A DNA stretch of 64,000 bases from Sphagnum compactum (taxonomy: Eukaryota; Bryophyta; Sphagnopsida; Sphagnales): positions 1,095,267 to 1,159,266 of the forward strand of contig OZ234502.1 of NCBI GenBank assembly GCA_965153455.1, read 5' to 3'. Below are positions 23,110 through 32,905 of this stretch, one piece after another (the stretch's first letter is position 1; each line of letters starts with the position of its first letter). Made by a program: the position numbers and the translations under genes. The notes beneath the pieces are model-generated. The model worked only from the letters and a program-made list of their open reading frames with translations. It ran no database searches and was not told the origin of the DNA.

Positions 23110-25760
23110 TGAGCTTGGACTTGGTGCACAATTATGACATGCTCCTTATTGTGTAGTGCAATGTGCCAATGGTCCACAATGTCCAGATGTATGTTTGGCA
23201 TTCACATTGCCCACTGTGAGTGTTGCATGTGCGTCCACTACAGCCTACCACATGTGCACCTATACAACCACTTCGTGAAGTAAGCATTACTCTTGCAATG
23301 CTGCCTTCAACAGTCCTCCCTGCCATTCGGTTGGGAATAGCCATTCGACAAGAATTTGATGCAGTTCCCACTTGAGTAGTCTATGGGGTGGTCTCCATTT
23401 GAACCCTCTTTGATGTTGTAGCCTGCTTTCGAAATCTTCCAACACAGTTCATTCACACTAACTAGCTCAAGCAACTGTACATCTGATAATGTTATCCACA
23501 TTTGCTCATGAACATTCTACCAATGGAATATTTTTACGTACCTACCCATAGTATTGTGCCCTAGGTTAACCACTATGGCACTGATGAATGACCCTAGTTT
23601 CTGCATTAGCTAGACCACCGCTATTTTCATGCATTTGATCGTGTAGACACTAGTCACTTCTTGTGCATTGCAGCATCTGTACATGCTAATTTGCAAAGAG
23701 ACTGGTGTTTTGCACTCTTTGCACCATGGACACAATGTCAACCTGGAAGATGTGGTTTGCACCCTACCATTGTTTGGCACCATATATAAACCTCCTTGGT
23801 ATATGACAACAATGTGTTCAAAGCCAGACAAACAATGCACATAGAATATCCATACCTAAACTTATATTACACCGCCTAGAGTCAGTATTAGCATCAGTAG
23901 TTTAGGATTGTCTAAGCAAGTTATCTTGCTAGCCACCTGTTCGTCCAATATTTTCGTCACAGCCTTTAATGCCACTCATCAGTTATGCTTATGCATGGCT
24001 ACTAAAACTTGCAAATTAGACCTTATATCGCTGATTAGAATGTATGAAAATCCCCTGCAACAAAATTGAACACATGATAAATATCCCTGCCTAATAAAGT
24101 CCATCAAATCATATTACCAAAATCTGTTATATGGAATTTAACCTTGTCATGATAGCCATTTGTAATAATTCAATAAAGTGCTGTAACATTAAGATGATTC
24201 CTAACCTTTCATATTGGCACAGAAAATTAGGGTAATTGACATCAGGCACTGCATAACGGGAAGCACAAGGTCTCACATCAGGCTTCTAATTCTCAGACCA
24301 ACTGTATTGATTATCTACTCTGTAACACACACACACACACAAATTTGCCAATAAAAAACAAACTATCTAGTCACTACCCAACTATTCCATGGACGTTCAC
24401 CTCAAATGCATTTGTGGCCCCAACCTAAAAGTATGGCTATGATGGGTGCTAGGATGTTCCCAAAACATCATGCTGGCTACAATTGCCAATCATTGGCTAA
24501 ATGACCCTAGTCTTACAAGGGAAGGCATCCTCAGGACTATTTTCTGTACATTTGGTTTCTAGTCATTACCTGGAAATATAGATAGATGACTAAAGATTTG
24601 AGCTTCTATGTGGTGTAGAGAGATATTCAGCTACATCTTCCCAGGGAAGGTAGCTTGCATTGTTTCTACATGAACCTATGGATGACTACCACTTTGGACC
24701 TATCAAAATATCCTGAAAAATTGACAGGTTCAAGCCTCAGAACCAATAACTCCCAGTTCCCTTGACATGTGCATGCCATAGCACATATTCACAATGGCAT
24801 AACTTTTCAAGAGTTTATATTAAAACCATGGTGGGGGGACTTGCCAACTCAAAAGAACTCTGCAAACATCTAATCTCAATGGACGTGAAATAATAGATGC
24901 AACACAAGGTCTTGCAACCCATTGGCAATGAAAATAACATCCCACAACTTTGACCACTAACTTCACACCAAAATGATTACCATGCACTCTCCTAGCAAAC
25001 ATGAGGTCTCAATGTCTGCAAGCATGGATAGCAACTTCATTGCACAATCTCCAGCTAACTACAATCATAATATCACACAAGGAACATCCAAGTTGTACAC
25101 TAGGGTACTAGTTAGATTGGAGAACTAGCCGCCCTACATTGTCTTTTACAATCAAATAAACAAAACCACCAGAAAGGATGTCGAATGTCACAAAACATAT
25201 ATCGACAAATGTGAAATTAGTCATTTGAATGTGGTTGAAAATTCAATCTTTTCCGCTTTTGGTTCAAAGGTTAAATGAGTACCTGAAGGTTGCAAAAATA
25301 AGTATGTTGCAAGTGTTGGGTTGAGTGAAGGATAACAGGACCTTTAACAATTTAGCTTTCATGAAAAGTAAGTTGTGTAATCAATTGATCACATATGTCA
25401 ACTTGTTCACCCATAACTTTTACACAATCTTTAATTTTTTTTATCATGCAACCATTGCAACATGGAAAGAAGTTTACATTAGGTACTAAGTAGATGGTTA
25501 GATTTATCCAAAATCACAATTTTTTTCTTGACATTTGTAAGGACAATTATTCTTTTGAGGTGTTTCTTATTTTTTTCCAAAACTGCAAGTTGTATGATTT
25601 TTGTATGATGTATGTGGATGTAGGAAAAAGTTGCAAGTTTGATTATGAAAGCCATCCATTGTCCAATTGTGTGGGTGTTAAATTTGATGTTTCAAAATTG
25701 AGAGTTGTTTGTGAGATGTTTGTGGGTGTAGGACTCCTCTACTACATGGGAAGGACCTTT
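23110..25760. other. No gene supported
   Basis: Minus-strand short frames at 23132-23371, 23307-23501 and 23610-23840 may be further fragments of the transposase-like element. A (CA)n microsatellite lies at about 24322-24341. A GGTTCAATTCC string near 25771 resembles a tRNA T-arm, but no complete cloverleaf can be built around it. Confidence 0.4.
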
Positions 25761-27590
25761 TGAGGTTGGGGTTCAATTCCCGTAGAGGAAATGTTTATTA
25801 ATGTGTGTGTTTGATTTTTGAGATTGAATAATTTAAAGTGTAACCAATTCATCTACCTTGTGTTCATGTTTGTCATAATTTTGTAAACATGGCCACACAT
25901 TGATTAGACAAATATGCCACAAGTCCCAAACACCTAAAGCCAATTCCGCTACCACTCTCAAAGTAATGTAACCAAGTTCGATAATGTAAACTCAAATTCC
26001 ATGGCCAAATCTGCAATCATTGAAAAATAAAATAACAAAAATATCATAAAACTCTTTTGCTTTGCAACCATAGATTTTGTCAACAAAAAAAATTTATCGA
26101 AAATGAACTCCATTGTCACCACAAAAACAGCCAGTCAGGCAATTATGTGATTTTGGAAAAAAAAAAACTACTACTGTTTGCGAGTCCTTGGGGGATGGAA
26201 GAAAACCTATGGGCAACGCACCCACATTGCACAGAATCTCTATTGTGCTTTTTCTTCTTCCACCAGTGCATCTCCTTCCACATTCTTGATACGGATCATG
26301 GAAGAGTGTAATGAAAAGAAATGGGAGACACCACAATTGGGTCAAGCTTCAAGGTTGAAAAGGCGCCACACTAGGTATGAGTACCTATACATTTGAAGTG
26401 TATAGCTTGTAATAGAATTAATTAGTTATGGGTACATACAATGGGCCTTGTTGATTGGCCCCATCACAAAAACAAGTCTCCAATCTTTTGACAATGCCAA
26501 GGTACAATTTATATGCCTATCACCTCCATTTTGGCCACTTATGTAGGGCATTGGGTGAGGAATAGGAATAAAAGTAAGGGTATTGGGAACAATCTGTGAG
26601 ATAATGCAAACAGTAGGAACAACATGAGGAACATATGACAAAGGATATTAGATGAAATTAAGGAATAAATGTGGGGGCATATATGGGAATTGTGGGAATG
26701 ACATAAGTAACATTTGGGATAAAATTAAGAACAAATTGGGAACACATTGGGAACAAAATAAATAACTCCATTAGGAACTTAACAAGGAACACTTGGCCAA
26801 GCCTACAAAGATCTTCAAGATTTGGCTATAAACAAACAAGATATGAAAGTGAAAAACAATTAAGGATCCTTCCACATTGTGGGCGATATGGTGAAACCCG
26901 ATATAGAAATCTGTCAATTTTCATCAATTTTTTTCAAAAACTGGCAATTGAAAACCCTACCAAAACACTCTATTTTTGCAAATTTTTTTGCCAAAAAAAT
27001 TTATAGTCAGCAGTGCGTAACCAAAACAAAATGATATTTCGCCATAGATGCCTAATTTTTTCACAAAAGACTTGTAAGGGAATGAGGAAAATTTTCAAAA
27101 ATGTGGTCACTTTTCAATTGTCTCCAAAAGTCTCTCATCAGTTTGCTGTTGTTTGGAGAAAACTTTAGCAACGAATGCTAAATCTAGCTTGCTGTGTTCG
27201 ATGCCTACTCCTACTTCATAAGATTGATTTTTAAAAAATAATTTGGCTATTGTTTGGAGAAAACTTTAACAATAAATGCTAAATCTAGCTTGTGAGACTT
27301 ATGCTTTACTCCTACTTTAAAATATTTTTTTAAACAAGAAAAGAAAAGAAAAAGAAAAAGAAAACTTTATTGTTATTTGGAAAAAACTTTTGCAATGAAT
27401 GCTAAATCTGCATTTATTGTGGTGTTTGATGCTTACTCCCTACTTCAGAAAATTGATTAAAAAATAACAACTTCGCTGTTGTTTGGAAAAAACTTTGATT
27501 TAGTCTTAGGATGGGATATTTATTATTGTATGTAGGAGGCACCCATGCTTTTAGAAAGGGGTATTAGTTCAAGCAAAAATGGTGACAATT
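25761..27590. other. AT-rich stretch with a GGGAACA-motif repeat
   Basis: Between about 26455 and 26790 the plus strand has many TTGGGAACA / GGAACAAA strings, related in style to the dispersed repeat family at 27601, 40440 and 43340. Between 27140 and 27500 a motif TTGGAGAAAACTTTnnCAAnnAATGCTAAATCTAGCTT recurs three to four times at roughly 120-bp spacing, a short degenerate tandem repeat. Confidence 0.45.
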
Positions 27591-27600
27591 TAGAAATAGA

Positions 27601-27810
27601 ACTTGCCTGCAGCCAATGAGATGATTGAACATCCACTCAAGAGGGCTCATTTTTTCCCCTTGGGGAAAGGGTTGTAAGGATGGAATTAAAACTTTATTTT
27701 TGGTGATCCCACATGTTCCCATCGATGTTCCCCAAGTTCCCAATGTGTTCCCAATAGTACTACACTTTTATCCCATATGTTTTGCCCAAAGTTCTCCCTT
27801 TTTCAGCTGT
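27601..27810 (-). repeat. Dispersed repeat family, copy 1
   Basis: On the minus strand it reads a cluster of TTGGGAACA strings, then AGAGGGCTC/GAGCCCTCTTGAGTGGATG, then CTCATTGGCTGCAGGCAAGT. The same order occurs on the plus strand at 40440-40650 and 43340-43590. No coding potential; non-autonomous element likely. Confidence 0.55.
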
Positions 27811-28398
27811 ATAGGTGGGTCGAAGAGAAGGGCACTCCATTTGTACAAAGAAACTTCAATTCTGGGGAGCCTTCAAAGTTTCAGCTTTCTCTTCTGATGG
27901 GCCAATAAATATGGCCCACTCCAACCATCCTCAAAAATAAAATAAAATTAGTTAGCAGGCAACCACCATCTAGTGAATAGAACTAATAATAGGTACCATA
28001 CACCGAACATCAGGGCTACCTACAGTCTCTTTGGAGACGTCTGATAGGGCTACCCACACAGAAAAGTTTTACTTGTGACAATTTGTTGGCCTTGCCTACT
28101 ACCAAGGCCCTTAAGGATATTGTGTTTAGATTCATTGTAGAGTATACTAGCTCAATGGATTTTGGCCCCTAGGTAATAAGTCTATTTTGATACGAGGATT
28201 TTGACAGATGATATTTTGACTTGTGTTGAAACTTGAGATTAGTTATAGAGCTATAATATCTTCAAGAATTTGGTTTCTTTTAGAGGATTTTGGGAAGATT
28301 ATATTTTTGAATGGTGGAATATTTGAGAGTTTCTGTAATTCTTCTTTTGACCTTAAGATAGTTTCTACTATAAATCGCAAGGCCACAGTTGTGAGTGT

Positions 28399-28611
28399 CA
28401 GGGTGAACTGAGCCCCACATTGGGATCATGGTAAAAACTCCAAAATCCATTTAAATGGACATATTAGGCCTCAAAATTTATAGATTTGTACTCAGGGACC
28501 CTGGTTTAGTCTACGGGGATGGTATTTATAAATATTTGGAATATTCATAAGCAATCTAAATGGGTTTTTGGGGTTTTTACCATGATCCAATGCGGGGGTC
28601 AATTCGCCCTG
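28399..28611. mobile_element. MITE with about 62-bp inverted ends
   Basis: The left end (CAGGGTGAACTGAGCCCC, then GATCATGGTAAAAACTCC) is repeated in inverse at the right end (ending GACCCCC..CGCCCTG). The arms match at roughly 80 percent over 60 bp. A direct repeat CAGTTGTGAG (28386-28395) and CAGTTGCGAG (28614-28623) flanks it, the size expected for a Mutator-like 9-10 bp target duplication, though 2-3 bases separate it from the arms. No internal gene. Confidence 0.6.
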
Positions 28612-30535
28612 GCCAGTTGCGAGACACCCCTTGTTAACTTAGCAGAAAAAAAGTGGGGCCACTTACTCACTCACTCACCCGCTCACTAACTAACTAACTA
28701 ACTCACTTGTCACTGACTCTGGAAAGCACGTTTAGACTGTGGATTTCCAAAAAGCCACAAAAAGCTGCAAAAGTTCAGACAGACTCAAGCAGCACATGCT
28801 TTGAGGAAAAATAAAACAAACAATAAAAAACAACCAACACATGCTCATTTCTGTCCAACTTCCCCTCCTTTCCATTCTTTTCTTCCGAACCTTCTTCTTC
28901 CTCGTCTGTGCCATGCATGCTCAGCAGAAAATTGACTTTGTCGTTTTGTTTGATTTACCTTCCTTGCAGTGTTCTCTTTTTTGTTTTTTTTTCAATTTTG
29001 TGATGTTGCTCAACTGGCGATCCTCCATAAGATTAATTAGTCGGATTTGGCGATAGAAAAATACGAAAGTAAAAAGAAAATCTAGTATCCTTCTATATTT
29101 TTGGCTAACCGCTGGAACTTAGGACTAGAATGGGGTTCCAGCAGGATATTTCTAGAAATTTAGGATTGAATCTGGGGATTTTTTTTTTAATATTTTTTTT
29201 CAGAATTCGCTAACTAAGTTTTACAAAAAATACAAAAAATTCGCCATTTGACGAAATTTCTCAGAAATAAAAAATCGCTGCAAGTTCCTTGCAACAACCG
29301 ATGATAATGATGGATGGATGGGTGGATGGAGGGATGAAGAACCCCTTCTTCGTCGTCCAGCTTCTTCAAGCCTCTTCTTGTTCTTCGTCTTGTTCCGACT
29401 TCGTCAAGCTGCGTCTTCCAGCCTCTCCTTGCTCTAGTCTTCTTCAAGCTTCTTCGAGCTTTCTTCCTATCAAGACTTAGTAGTAGTATTAGTAGTAGTT
29501 TGTTCTTGAAATTTGAGGAGGAACTGTTGTGGGGTTTTTTTTTTTTCTGTTTGTATTTTTTTGGAGGAAAAACCAGCTCAAGCTTCTTTTTCTTTTTCTC
29601 TTTCTTTCTTTCGCTGTCTGGATTTTTTGAGCTCGCCAAGAGGTTGTGTCGTGGTCGTTGCCTGTTTTCTTTTCTTTTCTTTTGGGTGGGGATCTTCAAT
29701 TCTGTTTGGTGCGTTCCTTTTTCGTGAATTTTCTTTTTCTTCTGATTCTTCTGATTATTCTTACTCTGGGTCAGGAGGATTCGAAGGAAGAACCCATCAG
29801 CTGCTGCTTTGCGTTCTTTCTTCTTTGATAGTGATGTAAAGAACAGGGGTTTTTTCTTTCCTTTCCTTTCCTTTCTTCTTGGTTGCTTGGGTTTCTTCTT
29901 TTCGGATTTTTGAGGAATTGTTTTCTTACGGCGTTTTCTCTCGACAGTTTTTACGTACAGCAGCAGCAGCAGCCGGTGTTTCTCTTTCATTTGGGTGCTT
30001 CTTCTTCTTCTTCTTCTTCTTCTCCTTCAGTTCCTCGATCTTAGCAGTTTTTTCTTTTTTTTTGGCGTGTGATCTTGGCGCTGTCCAAGGGCGAGATTTG
30101 TGTCACCAGAAGCAGAAGCACGTTTTTGTGTTTTCTGCAGCCTACATGTTTCTGCTGTGACACTTGATGCAACAGCAAGGAATTAGGGTTGAAGGATCTT
30201 GTTCCTGTTCTTGTTCTTTTCTCGGGTGAGGGTCTCAGTCATTGCGACGCGGAGCTCCAGGAGTTCCTTCTTCGTCTTCACCTTCTTCTGTTCACTGTTG
30301 CTGCTTGTTCTCGGTCTACTACTACCACCCCTTGCAGCTGCAGCCAGAGTCGATCCTCAGCCTCGTTAATTATGACGTGGATGTTTGGAATATGTAATCA
30401 TGTTTAATTGTATGTGGTGTTTAGAACTACATCACTAGACATTTTTCCAATTCTATTTACCGTGTTTTGATGTAGTGCCTTTTGATTGTTTGAGAAAAAT
30501 AACTTTCTCCCAAGCACCATTTTCATCTAATTTGA
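28612..30535 (+). other. Pyrimidine-rich region upstream of the RT frame
   Basis: Holds (TAAC)n at about 28686-28704, GGAT-type repeats at 29307-29335, CAGCAG repeats near 29960 and a (TTC)n run at about 29997-30023. The strong T bias makes long Lys-rich frames on the opposite strand that I regard as spurious. It may contain the 5' leader or an upstream exon of the retroelement. I looked for a GIY-YIG nuclease (expected before RT in Naiad or Chlamys-type Penelope elements) and did not see one. Confidence 0.4.
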
Positions 30536-32473
30536 ATTAAATTTCCTCCTTTTGTTAGAAAGTTTTGGTCCCCTCCCCTAGTTGCTTGGAAATATGTCAA
30601 AACTTCTGGTCAAGAGTTTTTCAGCTATGGGGCGTTGGGTAGATCTGTTCGTGCTTCTCAAGTTGCTAAAATTCTTCACTCGGGTTGTGCTTGTTCTCGT
30701 TTCCCTAGCTTTGTTGATTCCCATCATGGTCATGTTATATCTGCTAACCTTAATATCCTTTCAAGGCCCAGCCTAATTGAACTCTTTTCTAGAGGCACTA
30801 AGTTCAGAAGTGGCTTCTTGTCTATGTTGTCTGTTGAAGAAGCTATTGAAAAAGGTCTTAAAAAGTTTGTCAACAAGCAAGAAGAGCTTCTAGGAGTTCA
30901 AGGGATATTAAGTGAGTGGAAAGCCAAAGTTCTTTTGTTTGTACAGAAGAGGACTCGTGCTTCCTTCGTGGTTCAAACCTCTTCTGATTCTTCTTTGTCT
31001 GTTCCTTTAGGAGATCTGGATCACCTAAAGTTTCTCCAACGTTCCTTTGTCATTACTTACATGGATAAATGTTGTAACAACTTTGTGTTTGTTTGTAAAA
31101 AGTTTTATGTTTCTTCTGTATTCTCTGAGCTTAATTCTCCTGTTGGTGCTTATGTGGTCTCCAATCTTGCCCAATCTGTTATTCTGAAATCTCATCTCTC
31201 TTTTAATAAGGCTCATAATTTTAAAGGTGTAAAGTGTGGCCCTCGTCTCCCTTTTCTTTGTGCAGTTTGGAAGTTTCATAAAAATCCAATTAAACCTAGA
31301 TTTATCTGTGCAGCCAGCTCTAGTTCTCTAACTGATGTTTCTAAGTGGCTGTGTTCTTTCTTCAAAGCTATGTTTCCTACGGTCAATGATCTTTGGGTGT
31401 CTAAGCTCAAAAAAGCAGATGTTCCTTGTGATAGTAGTTGGATTCTCAATGACTCTACAGGAGTGGTGGAGGTATTAAATAATCTTAATTGTTCGAGATC
31501 TGAAATTGATAAAGCTTCCCCACTTCTGTTGCAATCTTTTGATTTCTCAACTCTATACACTAAAATTGACCTAGTGGATCTTAAAGCTCGTATGAGAGTT
31601 CTGATAAATAAAGTGTTTAATCGGATGTTGAAACTTCATCGTTTTAAGTTTTTGTTGGTTCAAAAAACAGCTTTGAACTTTAGGTTTTTGTGGCTGAAAA
31701 ATAAAGCAGAGGTCAATTTGTTTGAAGATCTTCATAGCTTCAAAGTTGCAGAGGCTTCAGATTTGATCTCTTGGTTGGATTTCTTATTAGACAATTTGTT
31801 CCTTTGTTTTGGTCAGGGTGTTTATAGACAGTGCATTGGTATCCCTATGGGTACAAATTGTGCAGTCTATTTGGCAAATTTCTATCTCTTCACTTATGAG
31901 TTTGATTTCATCAAGCGTCTCTTGAAGAGTAACACATGTCCTGTTGTGCTTCATAGTTTGTCCTTGATTCGTAGGTTTGTGGATGATCTTTTTGTTCCTG
32001 ATTTTCCAGATTTTGAGAACTTCATGTACCTTAACCAAGACTCTTTTGGCGGCGGCATATACCCAAAAACCTCTTGCGAGTTGAATTGTACATCTAAAGG
32101 CTTCTCTTGTAATTTCTTGGATCTAACTGTGAGCCAAAGTCCTCAAGGTTTATCCTGTGACATTTTTGACAAACGCTCTCAACCAGAGTATGCAGGTATT
32201 GATATGATTAGAATGCCGCATGTTCATTCTAATATCTCAATGACTGCAAAGCTGGGGGTTATCAATAGTCAATTTTACAGGTTCTTGAGACTTTGTAGTT
32301 GTAAGAAGTTTTTTGTTTTCCAGATGGTCAATCTTATTACCTTTCTGAAGGCAAAAGGCTACCCTTTTAAAGTTCTTCTAAAGAGAACTAGAGGGTTGGT
32401 TCTTAACGAAAAATTCCTGTTTGGAATTTCGGCTTTTGGCATTTTCAGAATGATTTTGCTTCGGGTCAGGTAA
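30536..32473 (+). CDS. Penelope-like element reverse transcriptase, uninterrupted
   Basis: The frame is open for about 645 codons from just after a TGA (30533-30535) to TAA at 32471-32473. It has no early ATG, so translation either starts within it or an upstream exon joins. RT blocks appear in order: KCCNNFVFVCKKFY (near 31065), a KPRFICAASSS block (31290), DFSTLYTKI with the first catalytic Asp (31540), the GIPMGTNCAVYLANF block (31835), RRFVDD with two catalytic Asp (31982-31987), then CNFLDLTV. These strings, in particular IPMGTNCA, [YF]VDD and the FLDL block, fit Penelope-like RTs rather than plant LINE or LTR RTs. No nuclease domain follows. The final codons AGG TAA GTG overlap a perfect splice donor CAG|GTAAGTG, so the protein might be extended by splicing. 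Intact frame suggests recent activity. Confidence 0.8.
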   Translation: MKFPPFVRKFWSPPLVAWKYVKTSGQEFFSYGALGRSVRASQVAKILHSGCACSRFPSFVDSHHGHVISANLNILSRPSLIELFSRGTKFRSGFLSMLSVEEAIEKGLKKFVNKQEELLGVQGILSEWKAKVLLFVQKRTRASFVVQTSSDSSLSVPLGDLDHLKFLQRSFVITYMDKCCNNFVFVCKKFYVSSVFSELNSPVGAYVVSNLAQSVILKSHLSFNKAHNFKGVKCGPRLPFLCAVWKFHKNPIKPRFICAASSSSLTDVSKWLCSFFKAMFPTVNDLWVSKLKKADVPCDSSWILNDSTGVVEVLNNLNCSRSEIDKASPLLLQSFDFSTLYTKIDLVDLKARMRVLINKVFNRMLKLHRFKFLLVQKTALNFRFLWLKNKAEVNLFEDLHSFKVAEASDLISWLDFLLDNLFLCFGQGVYRQCIGIPMGTNCAVYLANFYLFTYEFDFIKRLLKSNTCPVVLHSLSLIRRFVDDLFVPDFPDFENFMYLNQDSFGGGIYPKTSCELNCTSKGFSCNFLDLTVSQSPQGLSCDIFDKRSQPEYAGIDMIRMPHVHSNISMTAKLGVINSQFYRFLRLCSCKKFFVFQMVNLITFLKAKGYPFKVLLKRTRGLVLNEKFLFGISAFGIFRMILLRVR

Positions 32474-32589
32474 GTGGGGAGCTTCTTGTAAGCCCACTTG
32501 GTCTTAGTCTTCCCTTGTTCTTTTCCCTTTCTGTCTTTCTTTGTTTCTTTGTCTGGTCTTCGTTGTGGTGTCTGTTGCTAGCCAGTAGT

Positions 32590-32905
32590 ATGGCTGAGTC
32601 TTCCCGTTGCTTCCGGAATTGCAGCAGAAACTCAGTTCGCAGGCTGGTGCTTGTCACTGTCCTTTACCCACTGTAGGGAGCTGATGAAGTCAGTGGGGAA
32701 GATGTGATAGTTAAGTCACTATCATACATGCTACTGTTGATGGTCCCTGAACAGGTGTGAGACTGGCACTTTCGTTCATACCGCTGTGTGTTTTTCGTGT
32801 TTTGTTTTGTATCTCCCCTTGACTGGTTCTTTCTGTGGCTTCCTGAAGAAGTGTTAACCTTGCTGTTTTCTTCTTTATCGTGAGAATGGAGATTTCTCTA
32901 TTCTT
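32590..32905 (+). ncRNA. Structured 3' tail of the Penelope-like element
   Basis: Shared with the relic at 7062-7350. Three hairpins can be drawn: CCCACTG (32667-32673) with CAGTGGG (32691-32697), enclosing CTGATGA; TGATAGT (32705-32711) with ACTATCA (32718-32724); and GAAT-GGAGATTTCTCT-ATTC (32884-32903). In the relic the second and third stems have changed on both sides while still pairing. Probably the RNA signal recognised by the RT; function is inference. Confidence 0.6.

Noticed and set aside
25740-25800. tRNA gene
   Set aside because: A T-arm-like GGTTCAATTCC is present, but no acceptor, D or anticodon stems fit.
29214-29990. 258-residue minus-strand frame, very Lys-rich
   Set aside because: It lies opposite a T-rich pyrimidine tract; its Lys/Arg runs come from AAA/AAG low complexity and no domain is visible.
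32667-32724. Standard hammerhead ribozyme
   Set aside because: CTGATGA is present but the GAAA box and the three-stem arrangement could not be placed; kept only as an open question.
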